Of a stretch of DNA of 64,000 bases, positions 12,049 to 30,318 are shown piece after piece. The stretch's first letter is position 1. Every line of letters begins with the position of its first letter. The stretch comes from Labyrinthula sp. Ha (taxonomy: Eukaryota > Sar > Bigyra > Labyrinthulida > Labyrinthulaceae): the NCBI GenBank assembly GCA_015227615.1, contig JAALGZ010000023.1, positions 434,001 through 498,000 of the forward strand, given 5' to 3'. Position numbers and translations under genes: made by a program. Under the pieces are notes generated by a model that was given only the letters and a program-made list of their open reading frames with translations, was not told the DNA's origin and did not search any database.

Positions 12049-15000
12049 GTCTTTCAATTCTGAGGAAGTAGGAACTGTGGTTATATGTGCGACTCTTGGT
12101 TTGATCAGGAGTGCGATAGTATTGTCCCTAAATTCATCTCACCGATTGGGAAAACTTTGTATGGGAGATTTATGCAAATTAACACTTCAATGTGGAAAAT
12201 AACTCTATCGTCCTAGCACCGTTACTAGAACTTCAATTGCCGTTGGCAGGCTGAAGAAAACAACTTATAGGTCTTGAGCAGCCTTTGAATAGGTTTCCAA
12301 TTAGAATTTCGGTATAGCTGTTTAAGGTAACTTGAGATTAGCAAGGCTTCGCTGAGAGCAAACGTGCTTATTGTGTAACAGGAACTCTATAAATACAGTT
12401 TAACAACATTGTTGACTCTCTATATTCTCAAGATTATTTTTCATCTTCAACAAAAAGGCTAAGCTTAAGATGGTTTTCTTATTATAAACATTTCATGTCA
12501 CTCAAAGAAATAACATTTTCCAAAAAAACAACCACTCCAGGAAATTATTATTAGTTTTATTTTTTGAAAATTTTAATTATTATGAACATCGTTTGCATAA
12601 AATAATTCTTGACTCTGATCTTCATAGTTTTTTCATACTTCTCCGGTCTCTATTTGGACACACAAAAGTAGAAACATTCGAAGCAATTGTATCATGGACA
12701 AGTCTAGGTCTGGTCATTTAGTTCGTACAAAAACCTCATTAAGTCTCGTACCTTTATATGATATATTGCTTCATTTACTCATTATAAATTAAATTATACG
12801 CTCTTGACCTTGGAACGTTTGAATTTAGGCTTAATTTGAACAATATCTCTTCAGTTGCCAACAAAATTTTAGTCTACTGGATGAACATATAACTAATTAA
12901 AAGGCGAAATATACTAGTCGTTCCCAGCTTGGTCTCCATAGAAATTTTCTCCATTATGATTATAGTTAGCTTTTCAAACAAGTATAACTTGGTCTAAGGG
13001 GGGAGTTTTCCAAGCGTAGCCAGTCTCAGGACACTTTTATAGGACCTTAGGAAAAATCAAAGACTAGTTCCATGGATGAATATCAAAAATAGATATAGAA
13101 GAGAAGAAAGTTCTTGGTTCAACTGTCCAATCATTTTCCTTATGAACGCAAGTTTTGTTTCAGTTTATTAGTTTCATATGCCCCAAATTAGTAAAGCTGT
13201 TACTATAAGCCTTAGAAGATATCTCACGGGAAGGATTGGCTCTTATCGTCCATAGAACTAATTTCGGACACCAAGCCAAGCTTTATTTCAAGGCAAATTA
13301 AAAAAAAAATTAATTATAAGTAGAGATGTCCACCTACAAGTGGTGTTGTAAAGTGTGGTCGTGAAAAGAAATTTTCTCGTGCGATGGGAAAAATATTTCA
13401 TATACTATATGTGTATTATGAAAATAAGATTTTTCTTTACCCATTAGCGCTAACGCAAGCTAGTAATGTACAAAGAGTAGTAAATGTAGAAACTGTAGAT
13501 TTCCATCAACATACATGCTCATGAGCTACCGACGCAGAGGCCTTGGGTAGATATTTACTTCATTGACATTGATTGAGTATGTTATTATTAACTCACAAAG
13601 AAGCTGTGTGGGCTATATCAAAGTACCTCATCAGTTTGATGTGGTTTTTGATGAGAATTTGGGATGTCAAACATAAAAAGATCTATAGAAATCATGTGTA
13701 ACATGATTTTATTATTTGCTGAACAATGTTTTTAAACTGCATAAGAGTTGAAGCTTTCATCTTTGCTCAGACTATGAGTACCTTAGATACATTTGGAAAA
13801 CTACTTGTAGTTGGTTTTTTAGTCTTTGAGTGTTTCAGGCAGTCTACAGATACATATTTTCTTCCCAACTTCTTTTCTTTTGCAGTAAGCAAAATATGTA
13901 AGTTCTTACTTCGGCATATACCATGTAATATGCCCTAAATAATTGCATTGGGTTTAGTCACATCTATGTCGAAGCAATAATTACAGTTAGTTTGTGCGTT
14001 TTGTGTATTTGTTACCAGAGAGCCATCAAAATGTATTAGGTATGGTCCCAGTTGAGGTAAAGTGGCTGTCAGTAGGTGGCGATCATCAAAAATGCAGCGT
14101 TTTCTTGCAAAATTTTATTATCTTTGATACTATGTTTGTATCTGTTGCCATGAGACCATTAGAAAACTTCCCTAGTGAGATACCATTGTTTCTATGGCAG
14201 ATGATGCTTGGAATTTTTCTCAAGGCATGAGTTTCGTAGAGCTCTCAAAACAGATGTCACTCTGGTTCCTGATTGTGATTTTTTTACTCATTATACCTTT
14301 CGCTACTTATCAAATGTTTATGTGGTAAGAAAGAGTCTTCTAAGTACAATGAATAAGCAGAATCCAGACTAATGATTATGCTTACGGTGTCAATCTTGTA
14401 GCAAGACACAGGTCTAAATGAAATGAATGGAAGTCAATATTTTTATGATATATTCATATTTGAAATTACTGTGATGCTGTCTAGATTAGATTTTTACGCC
14501 TGATACAATCTACTTGTATCTGAGTTACCCAACCTTTTAGTCTTGAGGTAGCCAAGAAAGTATGGCAAGCAAATCAGTTCTTGGTTAGAAACAGCGTATA
14601 TCTCACTAAAGTGGATTGGTATGAAACTACGGCAAACTAACTCAACCACCAAGAAAACCTGAGAAGAATATTTTAACTTTGCATTAGAAAATTTGTACTT
14701 GGAGTCAGTAAAACTTCAACCGTTAAAACCTATTGACCAAAGCAAACCACATCCACATCTTATTTTCACAATCAATTGCAAGCATGATTTGCAAAGACTT
14801 CAATGGAGCAGAAATATAATCTTAGGCTGGTTAGCTGAAAAGTTGACAATTGAAACGAGGCAAGAAGAATACGATAAGGGGTTCTCGATATTACCCGACG
14901 CCGTGTAACCCTAGTGAATGAGCCAGAAGAAAAAACTTGAAAAACTCATAGTTGTATCGTTGTGATATAAAAAGAAATTACGTAATAATAGATGGAACAA

Positions 15001-17699
15001 AGTAGCCTGAGATATTTTTTTCAGCTACACATCAGGATTTATATCTGAATTTTTCAAATGAAAAATTAGGATTTATAACTATCATGATATACAAGCTTAA
15101 AAATTCAGCTAGTTCTCGGGCCATCTAAATTTGGAAGGTTGGCGAAGCTAGATTCCACATGGACTTACGGATAATTTTGAGGATCTTCACAAGCCAAGAA
15201 TAATGGCGTTCGATATAACAATATCTTGCTCTTGTTTTCTTAAGAAAAAAGGTAAAAAAAAAGATCCTGCTGACACGTTCTTATTGGAACTTATACTAAA
15301 AACAGCAAATAATAAATTTTTATAGTTCTGGTCATATATTAAACCAATACTCAAACCGATATCATCTTCCTGAAGATAGGTAACTTTTTGGTCAAATTTT
15401 TGGGAGGTCTCTTAATGGAAACAGATTCAAATATAGAACTATTATATTCTGATTAGCCCTGGCTAATAAAATACACAAGTAGGGTCTTATCATCTTGAGA
15501 GATATTCCACGGGGCACATTGGCAACACTCGCTAATTTATGTATATATTGAATCATAAGATACTCCAAAACTTAGTCCGTCTTAGCTTTCTTAATAGAAA
15601 CATCCTGTTGCCTTGATGTCAGCAAGTAGCAATGCCAGTTTTTTAGAGAAAAACAAACAGAGATCTTTGATTCAGCTTGAATTAATTACTTTTGAAATAG
15701 ACATGAGCAAGTGTTAAAATTATATTATCCGATAGAGCAAAAAAAATCTAGCACGTAAAATTCATTATGAATCGGTCTTTTGCTGCTAGAAACATGGTTT
15801 TAAAGTTATTGAAAATCTGAAAACTTAGAATTCACAGTATAGCAATAGCCCAGTGGCTTTAAATATTTGTCTTATGCGCCCTAAAAGAATTTTGACGTGG
15901 TAAAAAACTAGAACCCACCGAATTCAGTCGTGCAATTAGATATATAATTCCAAAGAAAACGCATTTATATATCTAAAACTTAATATGTACTATTTTTCTT
16001 GATAAAATTATACATTATTTACTGACTTGAAAGACCCGGTAATTTTTAAGTAGACCAATATAACCTTTTCACCAAAATAACTAAGCAAAATTCATCATTT
16101 CATTAAAGCTACATGTAATAATGCTTCATTTAAGGATACCCAAGTATGTTGTCCAAAAAAATATTATTTCTCTAGCTAAAGTGCAGTTCAATTATCTTGA
16201 ATATGTCTATGAAAAAATCTATCGAATTTATTAGGTTATTGAAAAGCTAGAAACACCTTAGCCACATTGATGAGTATTGAATAAGTTCACATTATATTAT
16301 GAAGAGGAGATTAAAATTTTTCCTCTTTTTAGCACGATATCCTTAGTTTCCCCAGAGTTGGTAAGATTGTCAAAGATGTTACCTTATACGTGTGAGACTC
16401 TTAGAAACATAGATACCAAAAACATGTATTACTCGTGGTTGATCTTCATTTATAATAAAAAAGAAGGAGAAACCAATAATAATTAAAGAAATATAAATAT
16501 ATATACATATACATAACCCGTGCGAAAGGTGTTCAATCATTTCAGCAGTTGTCTTAGATTATGAAATAGTTCCATTGACCACTATGTGTTCCCAGAATTC
16601 AACAATAATTTGCCACATTTTGCACAGAATGAGACTTGGTCCTTATTTTTCTGTGATTCCAGGGTTAGTTTCGAACATGTTCTCTTTGTAGAAGTTTTTT
16701 CTGCAGACCAAGCCTTCTACCCACAGTTCTAGATCAAAAAAACATAAGAGGGTATTTTCTGGCCTATTGTTGAGATATATTAGATGGACATGCAATTCTA
16801 CCCTTACTTTAACTAGTACTTATCTCTTAATTAAATATTATTCCCAAAGCACTTATTCCCAGAAAGTCCTTCTCATAGACTGCTTTGTTTCTTTATTAGT
16901 AGCAAAAAACATAACTCAATAGCTTTTTATAAAAGGATTAAGAGTTAAGTGGGGTTTCGCTGGTATTAGTCAACTGGGCGTTGTGGCATAACCCTGTGAG
17001 CATGTGATCTCGCTCTCCTTAGTACTATCACACTCTGAGCTTCGATATTTCTTTACCCTGTCTTCTTAGTGTCTTGCTTTCTTGTTATATCTTTGTGTTA
17101 GTTTGATACTTCGTCTTTTTTGGCCGTTTGATCTCTTCTTATCCTTGCGCCCTGCTACCTTATTCTTCTTTTGTTAGTCTCACAGTCATGCCTTGGTCCT
17201 ACCTAAAAAATATATCAACATTGCTCGAAACTATGAATAGTTACGGCATTGTACTGTCAATTCTATTTTTTACATAGGTGTTGCTTCCTCTGCCGAATTG
17301 ATATTTCCCAAAAATTTGAACCAAAAAAAAGAATAAGAGTAGATTAAGTTGTCGGTTAGCCTAAGACTATGATTATTAACATGGTCACAAAGGATGACGT
17401 CTACAAAGCCTTATCAAATGAGCATAAGAAGATGTCACAGTACATTTTGGAGAGCTAGCGGATCTTCGTTTGTCTTGGATATGACCCTTGAAGTTTGCAT
17501 TAATTTGAATATTTGGCACTTCCTCTGTACTTAGAAAATGCGTGTTCAGGTTCGCTTATTATATGGTTGAGATTGCTATGGAGCTAGATTTTAATCATTT
17601 GTGGGAGGATTCTGATAATGCCTAAATTCAGTTAAGTTACGACACTTCTAGATTACCCAATTTCTTGTATTTATCCTTGAGGAAGTGGTCTTGTCCTGT
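12049..17699. other. Long gene-poor region with scattered decayed fragments
   Basis: No intact gene in about 5.6 kb. Stretches near 13700-14910 have somewhat protein-like frames on the plus strand (for example VPVEVKWLSVGGDHQKCSVF near 14045) but no recognisable domain, and they do not form a gene. The T-rich, more GC-balanced DNA from about 16940 to 17700 may be the 3' tail of the LINE listed next. No tRNA or rRNA was seen. Confidence 0.5.
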
Positions 17700-20600
17700 T
17701 TGTTGTCTCTTAGTTTCCAAATATCCAGGTTATATAGCTCAGATATTTCTTCTTTCTATTGAGAGATATCTGATGGTTTTCATTTGAGATATTTTATAGT
17801 AGTTAGTTTCCGAATGGAGACACCGTTTGCAATGCTCGCTTCTTCTTCCCACTACACTCTTTATAATATATTCCTTAAGCTCAGGTACCGGTCAGGTAGC
17901 ATCTTGTTCAGGCGGTTATGCAACTGTAGTACCTGGTGCAGTTGTCTTTTTAGCTGTTCCATACATTATTTTGTTGTTGTTCAAATCCAGAGGTGGATAT
18001 CCTTGGTACTGTTAATATACCTAACCATTAAGGTCTGTCTCGCACCTTAAGTTACAGTAAGGGACATCCTGCGTTGCCTAAAGATTCCTGTTGTTATTGG
18101 GAAGTATGTGCTTGGGATGGGCTCACTTGCAGTTGGGGTACTTTCTTCCAGATGTGCTGGTTCTTAATTATCTAATAAATACTCTACTATCTTCGAATGA
18201 GTGAGTCTTTCAGACGTCGAGATATTGATTGAGTTTGTGTTTCTATGTAGATTTGACATTGTGCTTTGTCTTGCTACTTGCAGTTGTTCATCTTCCGCTT
18301 TTTTTCTTTGTATTTGGTTATCCTTTCTTCGACTATTTTGAGCACGCATATATCTTCAGCACACACCACAATCCTGTTGTCTTTTATGTTCTCTATAAGT
18401 TTGTAATCCTTCTAGAGAGAGCTTTGAGTTGCTTCTTTATCTCTAAGTTTACATGTCAGTTTTCAACGTTGTAGAGCATTGGAGCAAGAATCATGGAGTA
18501 AACTGCTATTCGTTTAACTTTCTTATTCAACGAGGTTGAGTTTAAGATATGTCATATGTGGTGGAGAGCTCGTTTAGTGTATTCTATTTTCAGCAGGATG
18601 ATTTCTGTATCTAGACCTGGGGTGTTGAATACAGAAACTAGGTAATTGAATTCAATTAGACCTGTTATCCTTTCTCCACAAACTAATATATCATTCTCTT
18701 TGTTCCTGAGCAGTCGAGTTATTACTTGCCGGACGTGTAGCGGGGCTAGCGTTTTAGTCCTGGATCTGTTCTTTGTTCCGTCGAAGAACCTCGACATTCT
18801 AGAGCACTGAAAATATATCTTCTTATGGAAGTATCGACCGCAGCATTTGCAATTGAGCTTATTTGGTAGTTTGTTGATTGACTCTCTTCTGATCTCCTCG
18901 CTCACTTCTATGGATCTTTCTATCTTCATAACTCTGGTCTTCTTTATATTTATCCTTAGACCGCTGGCATTTTCTATCCTACGCCGTAGAAATATTAGAT
19001 CTTGAACTTGTTCAGGTCATTTGTAGAAGGTTACAACATCATTGAAAAAGGCGACGAGTTGTATAGTTTGACCGTTGAGCGAGATGTTTTTAGAGTGTCT
19101 TTTCTTGTTCTTTCTATTATGCTACTTAGGGCAAATATGGATAGTGCAAGAAAAAGACTGGCTCCTTGCATAACTCCTCTGTGGATGTTCACTTATTTGG
19201 ACCTGAGTTCCCCTTTTGATACTTTTGATTTTTCCCGGTGGTAAAGGTACATTATCCTTTTCTGAAGATATTTTTGTACCTTGTGTTCTTCTAACGAGGT
19301 TATTATGAAGCGATGGGAGATAAAGTCAAAAGCCTACTTGAAACCAATAAACAACAGTTTATTGCAAATTTCTTCTGCGATGGTCTTTTCATTGTTATCT
19401 TTAACACTTCTATCTTATGGATTGTAGATCCTCCTGGTCTGAAGCCAGCTTGGTATGAGGGCAGTTGTTGAACTATTCCTTGAAGCCTACTCGTTATTAT
19501 CTTCATTATTACTTTGAAGGAGGCATTGAACAAGTTAATTGGCCTGTAGTTTGCTAGGTCTCTGGAGTTTTCTTTTCCTTTGTATATGAAAATAACTTTC
19601 CCATTGGAGAAGTTGGATTCATCATTTTGTTCCAGTTTTCCTTTTCTGAAGAAGCTCTGGACTATCTTCGTTAGGTACTTCTGGAACTCTTCTGAATACA
19701 TTGGGGATCTTGTCTTCACCTGCATCCTTGTTGTTTTCAGTTGTTTTAGCCTTTCTAGGATCTCATCCTTCGATGAATTTTATGAGTGCTTTTGTGTGGA
19801 GTGGATTTGGAAGTTGAATTCTCTTACTATGCGGTATCTCTCCATTACTTCCCTAGATATGTTTTCTGCTTCTGGGCTTACATATTTTTGCGTATTTTCA
19901 ATATGCTTCCGAAATATCCTGAGTCGTTTCTCCACTTGGATTCTGTTTCCGTTTACGTCTTTGGAGAGTTCGGTGTTATTGACTTTACGTTTACGGAACT
20001 TTATTATTATCCTATAGGCTTCTCTGATATTATTTACGTCAAAGTTTTCTTGGATTGCTGCGGCTTGTTCTTCAATTCAGTTTTGTCTATCTTTCCTTGC
20101 AGCTGCCGCTACTTCTCTGGTCATTCTGATTTTTTTTCTGCAGTTGCTGTTCTCTAGTATAACCTTTTCTGTCTTAGAAGTTCTAATGTTTCCGGAGAGT
20201 TGGATCTATGAAAAAATCTGACTCCTTCTTCTAGGACTACTTCTATAACTTTACTTGTGGCCTCTGATAGAATGTTGTGGTCTACTTCACGTAAATTGCT
20301 TATTTGCTGTATATTTTCTCTGAGTTTAGGGTCAAATAGTTCTTTTTTCTGTCGGATGTATGTTGATAGGTCTCTTCTCTATGCTTGCTTTGGGGTCTTG
20401 TTGGTGTGTTCTAATTGTACTGAAGACCTTATTCCCAGGTGGTCTTGTAAAACTTCATTCTAAACTTGTTCAGATGTTCCTACATCTATCTTAAACTTTC
20501 TTACTTGGCCAGGGTGTGAAGTTAGAAAGAAGTCTATTTATGATCCTTTTATGTTCCTGTTCCTGGGTAAGAAGGTGGAATGTTTGTTACTGCCAGGTTT

Positions 20601-21280
20601 CCCGGTTCTGAAGTTGTGGTAAACATTATGCAGGTTGTTTCTGTTGATGAATTCGTCCAATTTTTTCTATTCCTATTGCTTCTAGAGGATCTGCTTTTTT
20701 TATCTTCGCTTACTAGTCTCCTATCTACTTGTGCTTTAAAATCTCCAGCAATTACTAATAGTCTTCTCCTATTCAGCCTGTTCAACACTTTTTCTTGTAC
20801 GTTCTGGAGAAACTTCTTGTATTCTGTTGCAGGCTCTTCAGAGTGAGGGGGGATATAAGTTGACTAGTATCAGAGCTTTCTTTGAGGTTGGCTTAAACTT
20901 AAGGACCAAGATTCTGTCGCTCTTTTCATAGAAGCCGTTTTCCATCGGGAGAAGGCGTTGACTTACGAAGATTGCTACGCCACATGACCTGGAGCTGGCC
21001 TCCGAGGAGAACCACCTACCAAACCCTTTTTAGTTGACTGCTTCATTTGTTTCCTTTATTCTTTTAACTCCTCTTGGGCTCACTTCTTGAATAAATAAAA
21101 CGTCCAGGGACGGAGTATTACGAATGCATTGGATGAGAGTACTAAATATATATTAAGCAATACCATCAACATTTAAAGACAATGCATTAAGGAGAGAGGG
21201 TTCGTAATGTTGGCTCGCAAGGTCTGGGGACTCGTAAAGATACTGCAGCGACCTAGACGCAGACTCAAGAATATTGTTTT
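17700..21280 (-). mobile_element. Dead non-LTR retrotransposon (LINE) with endonuclease and reverse transcriptase
   Basis: On the minus strand, reading from about 21280 down, pieces of one LINE polyprotein appear in the correct order. The AP-like endonuclease gives LNALSLNVDGI, DVLFIQEVSPRG, CGVAIFVSQRLLP, ILVNLYPPS and AGDFKAQVD (near 20745). The reverse transcriptase gives NYRPINLFNASFKVI, YQAGFRPGGSTIHKIEVL (near 19440), FFND where FADD is expected (near 19045), INIKKTRVMKI (near 18930) and a C-terminal KVKRIAVYSMILAP (near 18510). Stops and frame changes between these pieces show it is inactive. The order fits RTE/craniofacial-like or related APE-type LINEs. The 5' end lies only about 120 bases from the start of ROCO gene 1; the 3' end is uncertain and might reach about 16940. 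Confidence 0.8.
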
Positions 21281-21397
21281 TTTGTCAATCATTTTTCAAT
21301 TTTGCCCAAAATTTATTTTGGGAAATGTCCTGTGTCCATAATGGTCAAGGATTCGTTTCAAGTTTATAGAAAAAAGAAACATAAAACGTAAAAAACA

Positions 21398-24300
21398 ATG
21401 TATATTCCAGGATTTTCCCATAATGATCGCTTTGGAAGACAAAATTCAGAAGCTAAGTCAACAAAAAGTGATTACAGCTCTGAGAATAGTCATTTACAAG
21501 GTCGTTATATTCCTCATAAAGCGGCAATATTGCAGCAGTATAAAACAAGACCTGTTGAAGAAGAGTTTGAGCTGAACTGGTATCTTTATGTCTTTTTCTG
21601 ACAGATGTAGGAAAGATGGCGAGTTGGATGAACACGAGCAGGGGTTTTCAGGAGAATATCAACAGCTTATTGATCAGTTAAATGTGCCAGGTCCACTTTT
21701 AAAGTTTGTGTATTCTTGTCCATTTATTGTAAAAATGTAGATGTCGAGGAGCTGATTTTAGCACTGTGGGAAAACTTGTAGGGGATTTTTACAAGAAAAA
21801 TTTAAATATAGAACACTTGGTGTATGTTTTTTGTTTTTTTTTGAGTTTATAGACTTGAAGATTGTAATTTTGGAAAAAACGAGTTTAAATTTACGTCAGA
21901 TGAACTAATAAATCTGAAATTAACAAATTTGGCGTAGATTTTATTATTTTAATGATTATATTTAGGTTAAGAAATGTAACTTTAGATGATGAAAAAATTC
22001 ATACGTATCTTGGAAAACTTTTAGAGAAAAAGGATAAGTTTCGAGAGTTAGCGTATCTTTGTATTTTGGTATTTTATTTTAAGGTTTAAGGAAACAGGAA
22101 TGGGATATGAAGATGCGGTTAAGTTATTTGAAGATTTACCTGTGCAAAAATTTCTTGTTTCGCTAGAGTAGTTTTTTATATTTTTTTTAATGATAGACTT
22201 TCAGAAAAAGATATTGTATTTAGAGATGAAAACCATTTTACAGATTTTTTAAACTTGATTCTCCTAAAATGTCCAAGTTTAGTTCGACTTAAGTAGTTTT
22301 TTTATTTTTTTATTTTTTTAGTTTGTATTTTAATACAGATTATTTTCCAGAAGAGTATTATGACAGAGCAAAAAATCTCCTTACTGATAAAGCAAACCTT
22401 ACATTTTGTGTTATGAATGATAATTTGGAGCCTTTCAAAGACATAGAGAAAAAAAAATTAGGAGACTTTTTTACTCTTTTGCTTCAAGCTTCATATGAAA
22501 CAAAATTAGTTTTGAAAGAATCAGTTATTGTTGTTTTAGGTGATGGTAGATCTGGGAAAACAAGTACTATAAAATCATTACTTGATGAAGATTTCAACAT
22601 CAAAAACCCATCTACTGTTTTAATTGATATGTCAAAACTCTTTGGTGTTGTTCCGACGGAAGAAAATTGGAAAACATATTCAGATCCAGAATTATATGCA
22701 CAAAGGTTACAAAGATCACGACCAAAAGATTTTAGTTTTGCTTTGAAGAATAAGTTTATAGAGCAGAAAGAAAAAGAAACTAATAAAAAGAAAAAAATCG
22801 AGTATGATTTACTCCTAAAAGAACTTCGTGAACCGAGAAAATTCAACTTTTCTTTCCAAGATAAATTACGTAAAGAAACCTTGAAAGAAAAAAAATTTTT
22901 AGAGTCTCTTCGGATTGAATCAAAAGAATATCAAACTTCAGATCATTTTTTTCGTTTCTTTGATTTTGGAGGACAGGAAGTTTTTAAAAGTTTGCATCCC
23001 TTGTTCTTAAACGATAATGGCAATTTTATGATCGTATTTGATATGAGAACCTTTTATGAACAAAAGTTAAAGAATGTAATGGATTGGTTTAATAGTATAC
23101 TTTTGTATGCACCAAATGCTCCTGTTGTTTTGGTAGGAACCCATTATGACCAGTTTTTGAAAAAAGAGTTAGAAAACCCTGAAAGACCAAAGTTTACACC
23201 ATATAAAGTGCTTCAGAGGGCAGAAAAGTATGTGAATAAATATATTCATTTGTTTAAGAGTACTTTGGGATTTGTGAAAAATGGTGATTTTACAATATAT
23301 AATGTAGACAATAGTAAAGGTGGAAAAACAACTGAAGTGCTCAATATTAAGCGTGCTATTTTGAAATTAGCAACAGGAGCATCAGAAGTAGAGAGACGGA
23401 AAATTACAGAGAAAATTACAGTGGGAGCTATATTTTTTATGGATTTTATGAAATCAGAATACACCCACATTTCCATGCAAGAATTTAAAAAAGAAGCTGA
23501 AGTTTCTGGTTTCACTGATGAGGAGACAAGGGGGATGTTGAAAACGTATGTGAAGCTAGGATTAGCACTTCATTTTAAAGGAACCACGTTGGAAGAGAAA
23601 GAAGATATTATTTCTTTACAACCTGCTTGGTTAGTTAAAGCTTTGGGTTCTTTTATTCATGATAAAGAACTTCATCATTTAGGAAAGAATATAACACCTG
23701 ATTTAGCTCGTCAAAAAAAGCTCTACTTTGAATCTGGACGTTTGACTGGAGAGCTATTTGAACACTTTACAGGTAATGTAGGATGTGATGCTGTGGATAG
23801 AAAATTTATTCTTGAAATTTCAAAAAAAGCTTTGATTATGGTAGATTATATTTACTCTTATGTAGATGAACACGAAGAAAGGGATCTTAAGAAACAAGGA
23901 AAAAATAATTCGAAGGATAAAGGGGAGAGAAATGAGTATCTGGTTACAGCGTTGCTTCCAAAGGAAGTTTTTGATGAAGAAGGAAATGAAAGGAAGGCAG
24001 AAGCAAAGGCGGATATGTTTTTTGAGTTTGAACACGAAGTCCCTACAAATTTTGTGCCGCAACTTATTGCACTCTTGTTACAAAGAGCAAAAGACGATAT
24101 GAAAGATAACACACGTTCCTTTAATTTTCGCCCCTTTCTAGGAAAAAACTATGCGCAAATTACTTTTGATGCTGATTTTGGAATTGAGATGCATGTTTAT
24201 GAAGAAACTTCAATTCGATTCCTTGCGTATGGCAATGTTTCTGCCCCTCAACTTCGACGCCTGGAAGAAACAGTTTTATATGCGAGAGAAGCGATAAAGA

Positions 24301-25052
24301 ACCATGAGTTTAATAAACATTTATCTGAAGTTACAGATGATAATCCAAGACTTATTCTTTTTAGTGAAGATAATAAAAATTGTGTGGAAGTAAAACACTT
24401 TAGAGATCAGTGGCCAAAAGGTGAGATGGTAATTGATTACTACGAGAAACTTGGTGTTGATAAACATATCTTTGATAGGTTTGACCCAAGAGATGTTAAT
24501 GGAGCATTACATAGAGCGCCAAAAGTATTCATTAGTTATTTTAAGTCAGATAAAACCGACGAAGTTGTAAAAAGGATTGAAGCTAAACTGGACAAACTTG
24601 AAGCAAGTCACGAAGAGTTCCCACTTGGTCTATCGGAGAAGAAATTTAGCGAATGCATTGATTTGACAAGCCGAGTTGAGGTTGTTGTATTGATCTTGGA
24701 TAAGGCATATGTTGGTGCTTTAGATAACAGTGACGTTGATTCTTCAAATAAGAAGGGTAAATTATCTGCAGCGAGAGAGTTTAGTAAGATTTATGGAATA
24801 GCAATTCAGAAAAAACAATTTATCATTACTTTTGACGAGGAATTACAGGATTGGAAAAACTGGGGGAAGAAAATTCCACTCTTGTTTAAACCTTACCAAT
24901 TTAAACCTGATTTGAATGACCAGCGTTTGTTCAACTTTGAGAAAAATGGAGAGAAAGAAAATTTCTATCACTTCTTAGATACTATGAAAAAAGATATTAT
25001 GAAAGATGAGATTGATGATAGACACACGGCTAAAGTCCTAAAAAAAGTTTAA
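21398..25052 (+). CDS. ROCO protein 1: LRR-Roc-COR-TIR, 8 exons
   Basis: Predicted GTPase of 1144 residues. Seven introns of 29-37 bases (21580-21610, 21704-21740, 21822-21852, 21934-21965, 22053-22083, 22168-22196, 22293-22321) are removed in one frame. Residues about 60-235 form leucine-rich repeats (for example IEHLVLEDCNF, LINLKLTNLALRNV), about one per small exon. The Roc domain has P-loop GDGRSGKT at 308-315, DFGGQ at 449-453 and GTHYD at 507-511, so GTP binding looks possible. COR follows (GAIFFMDFMKSEYTHISM; LQPAWLVKALGSFI). From about 967 a TIR-like domain begins with PKVFISYFKSD. Glu1054, in AAREFSKIY, sits where NADase TIRs keep their catalytic glutamate. No kinase domain, signal peptide or membrane segment is seen. 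The close paralogue is at 55471-58911. Confidence 0.88.

Positions 25053-30318
<5,266 letters not shown>

Noticed and set aside
13726-14908. Three plus-strand frames of about 70-78 codons that might form an intron-split gene
   Set aside because: No recognisable domain, and I could not join them with introns of the local size and splice signals.
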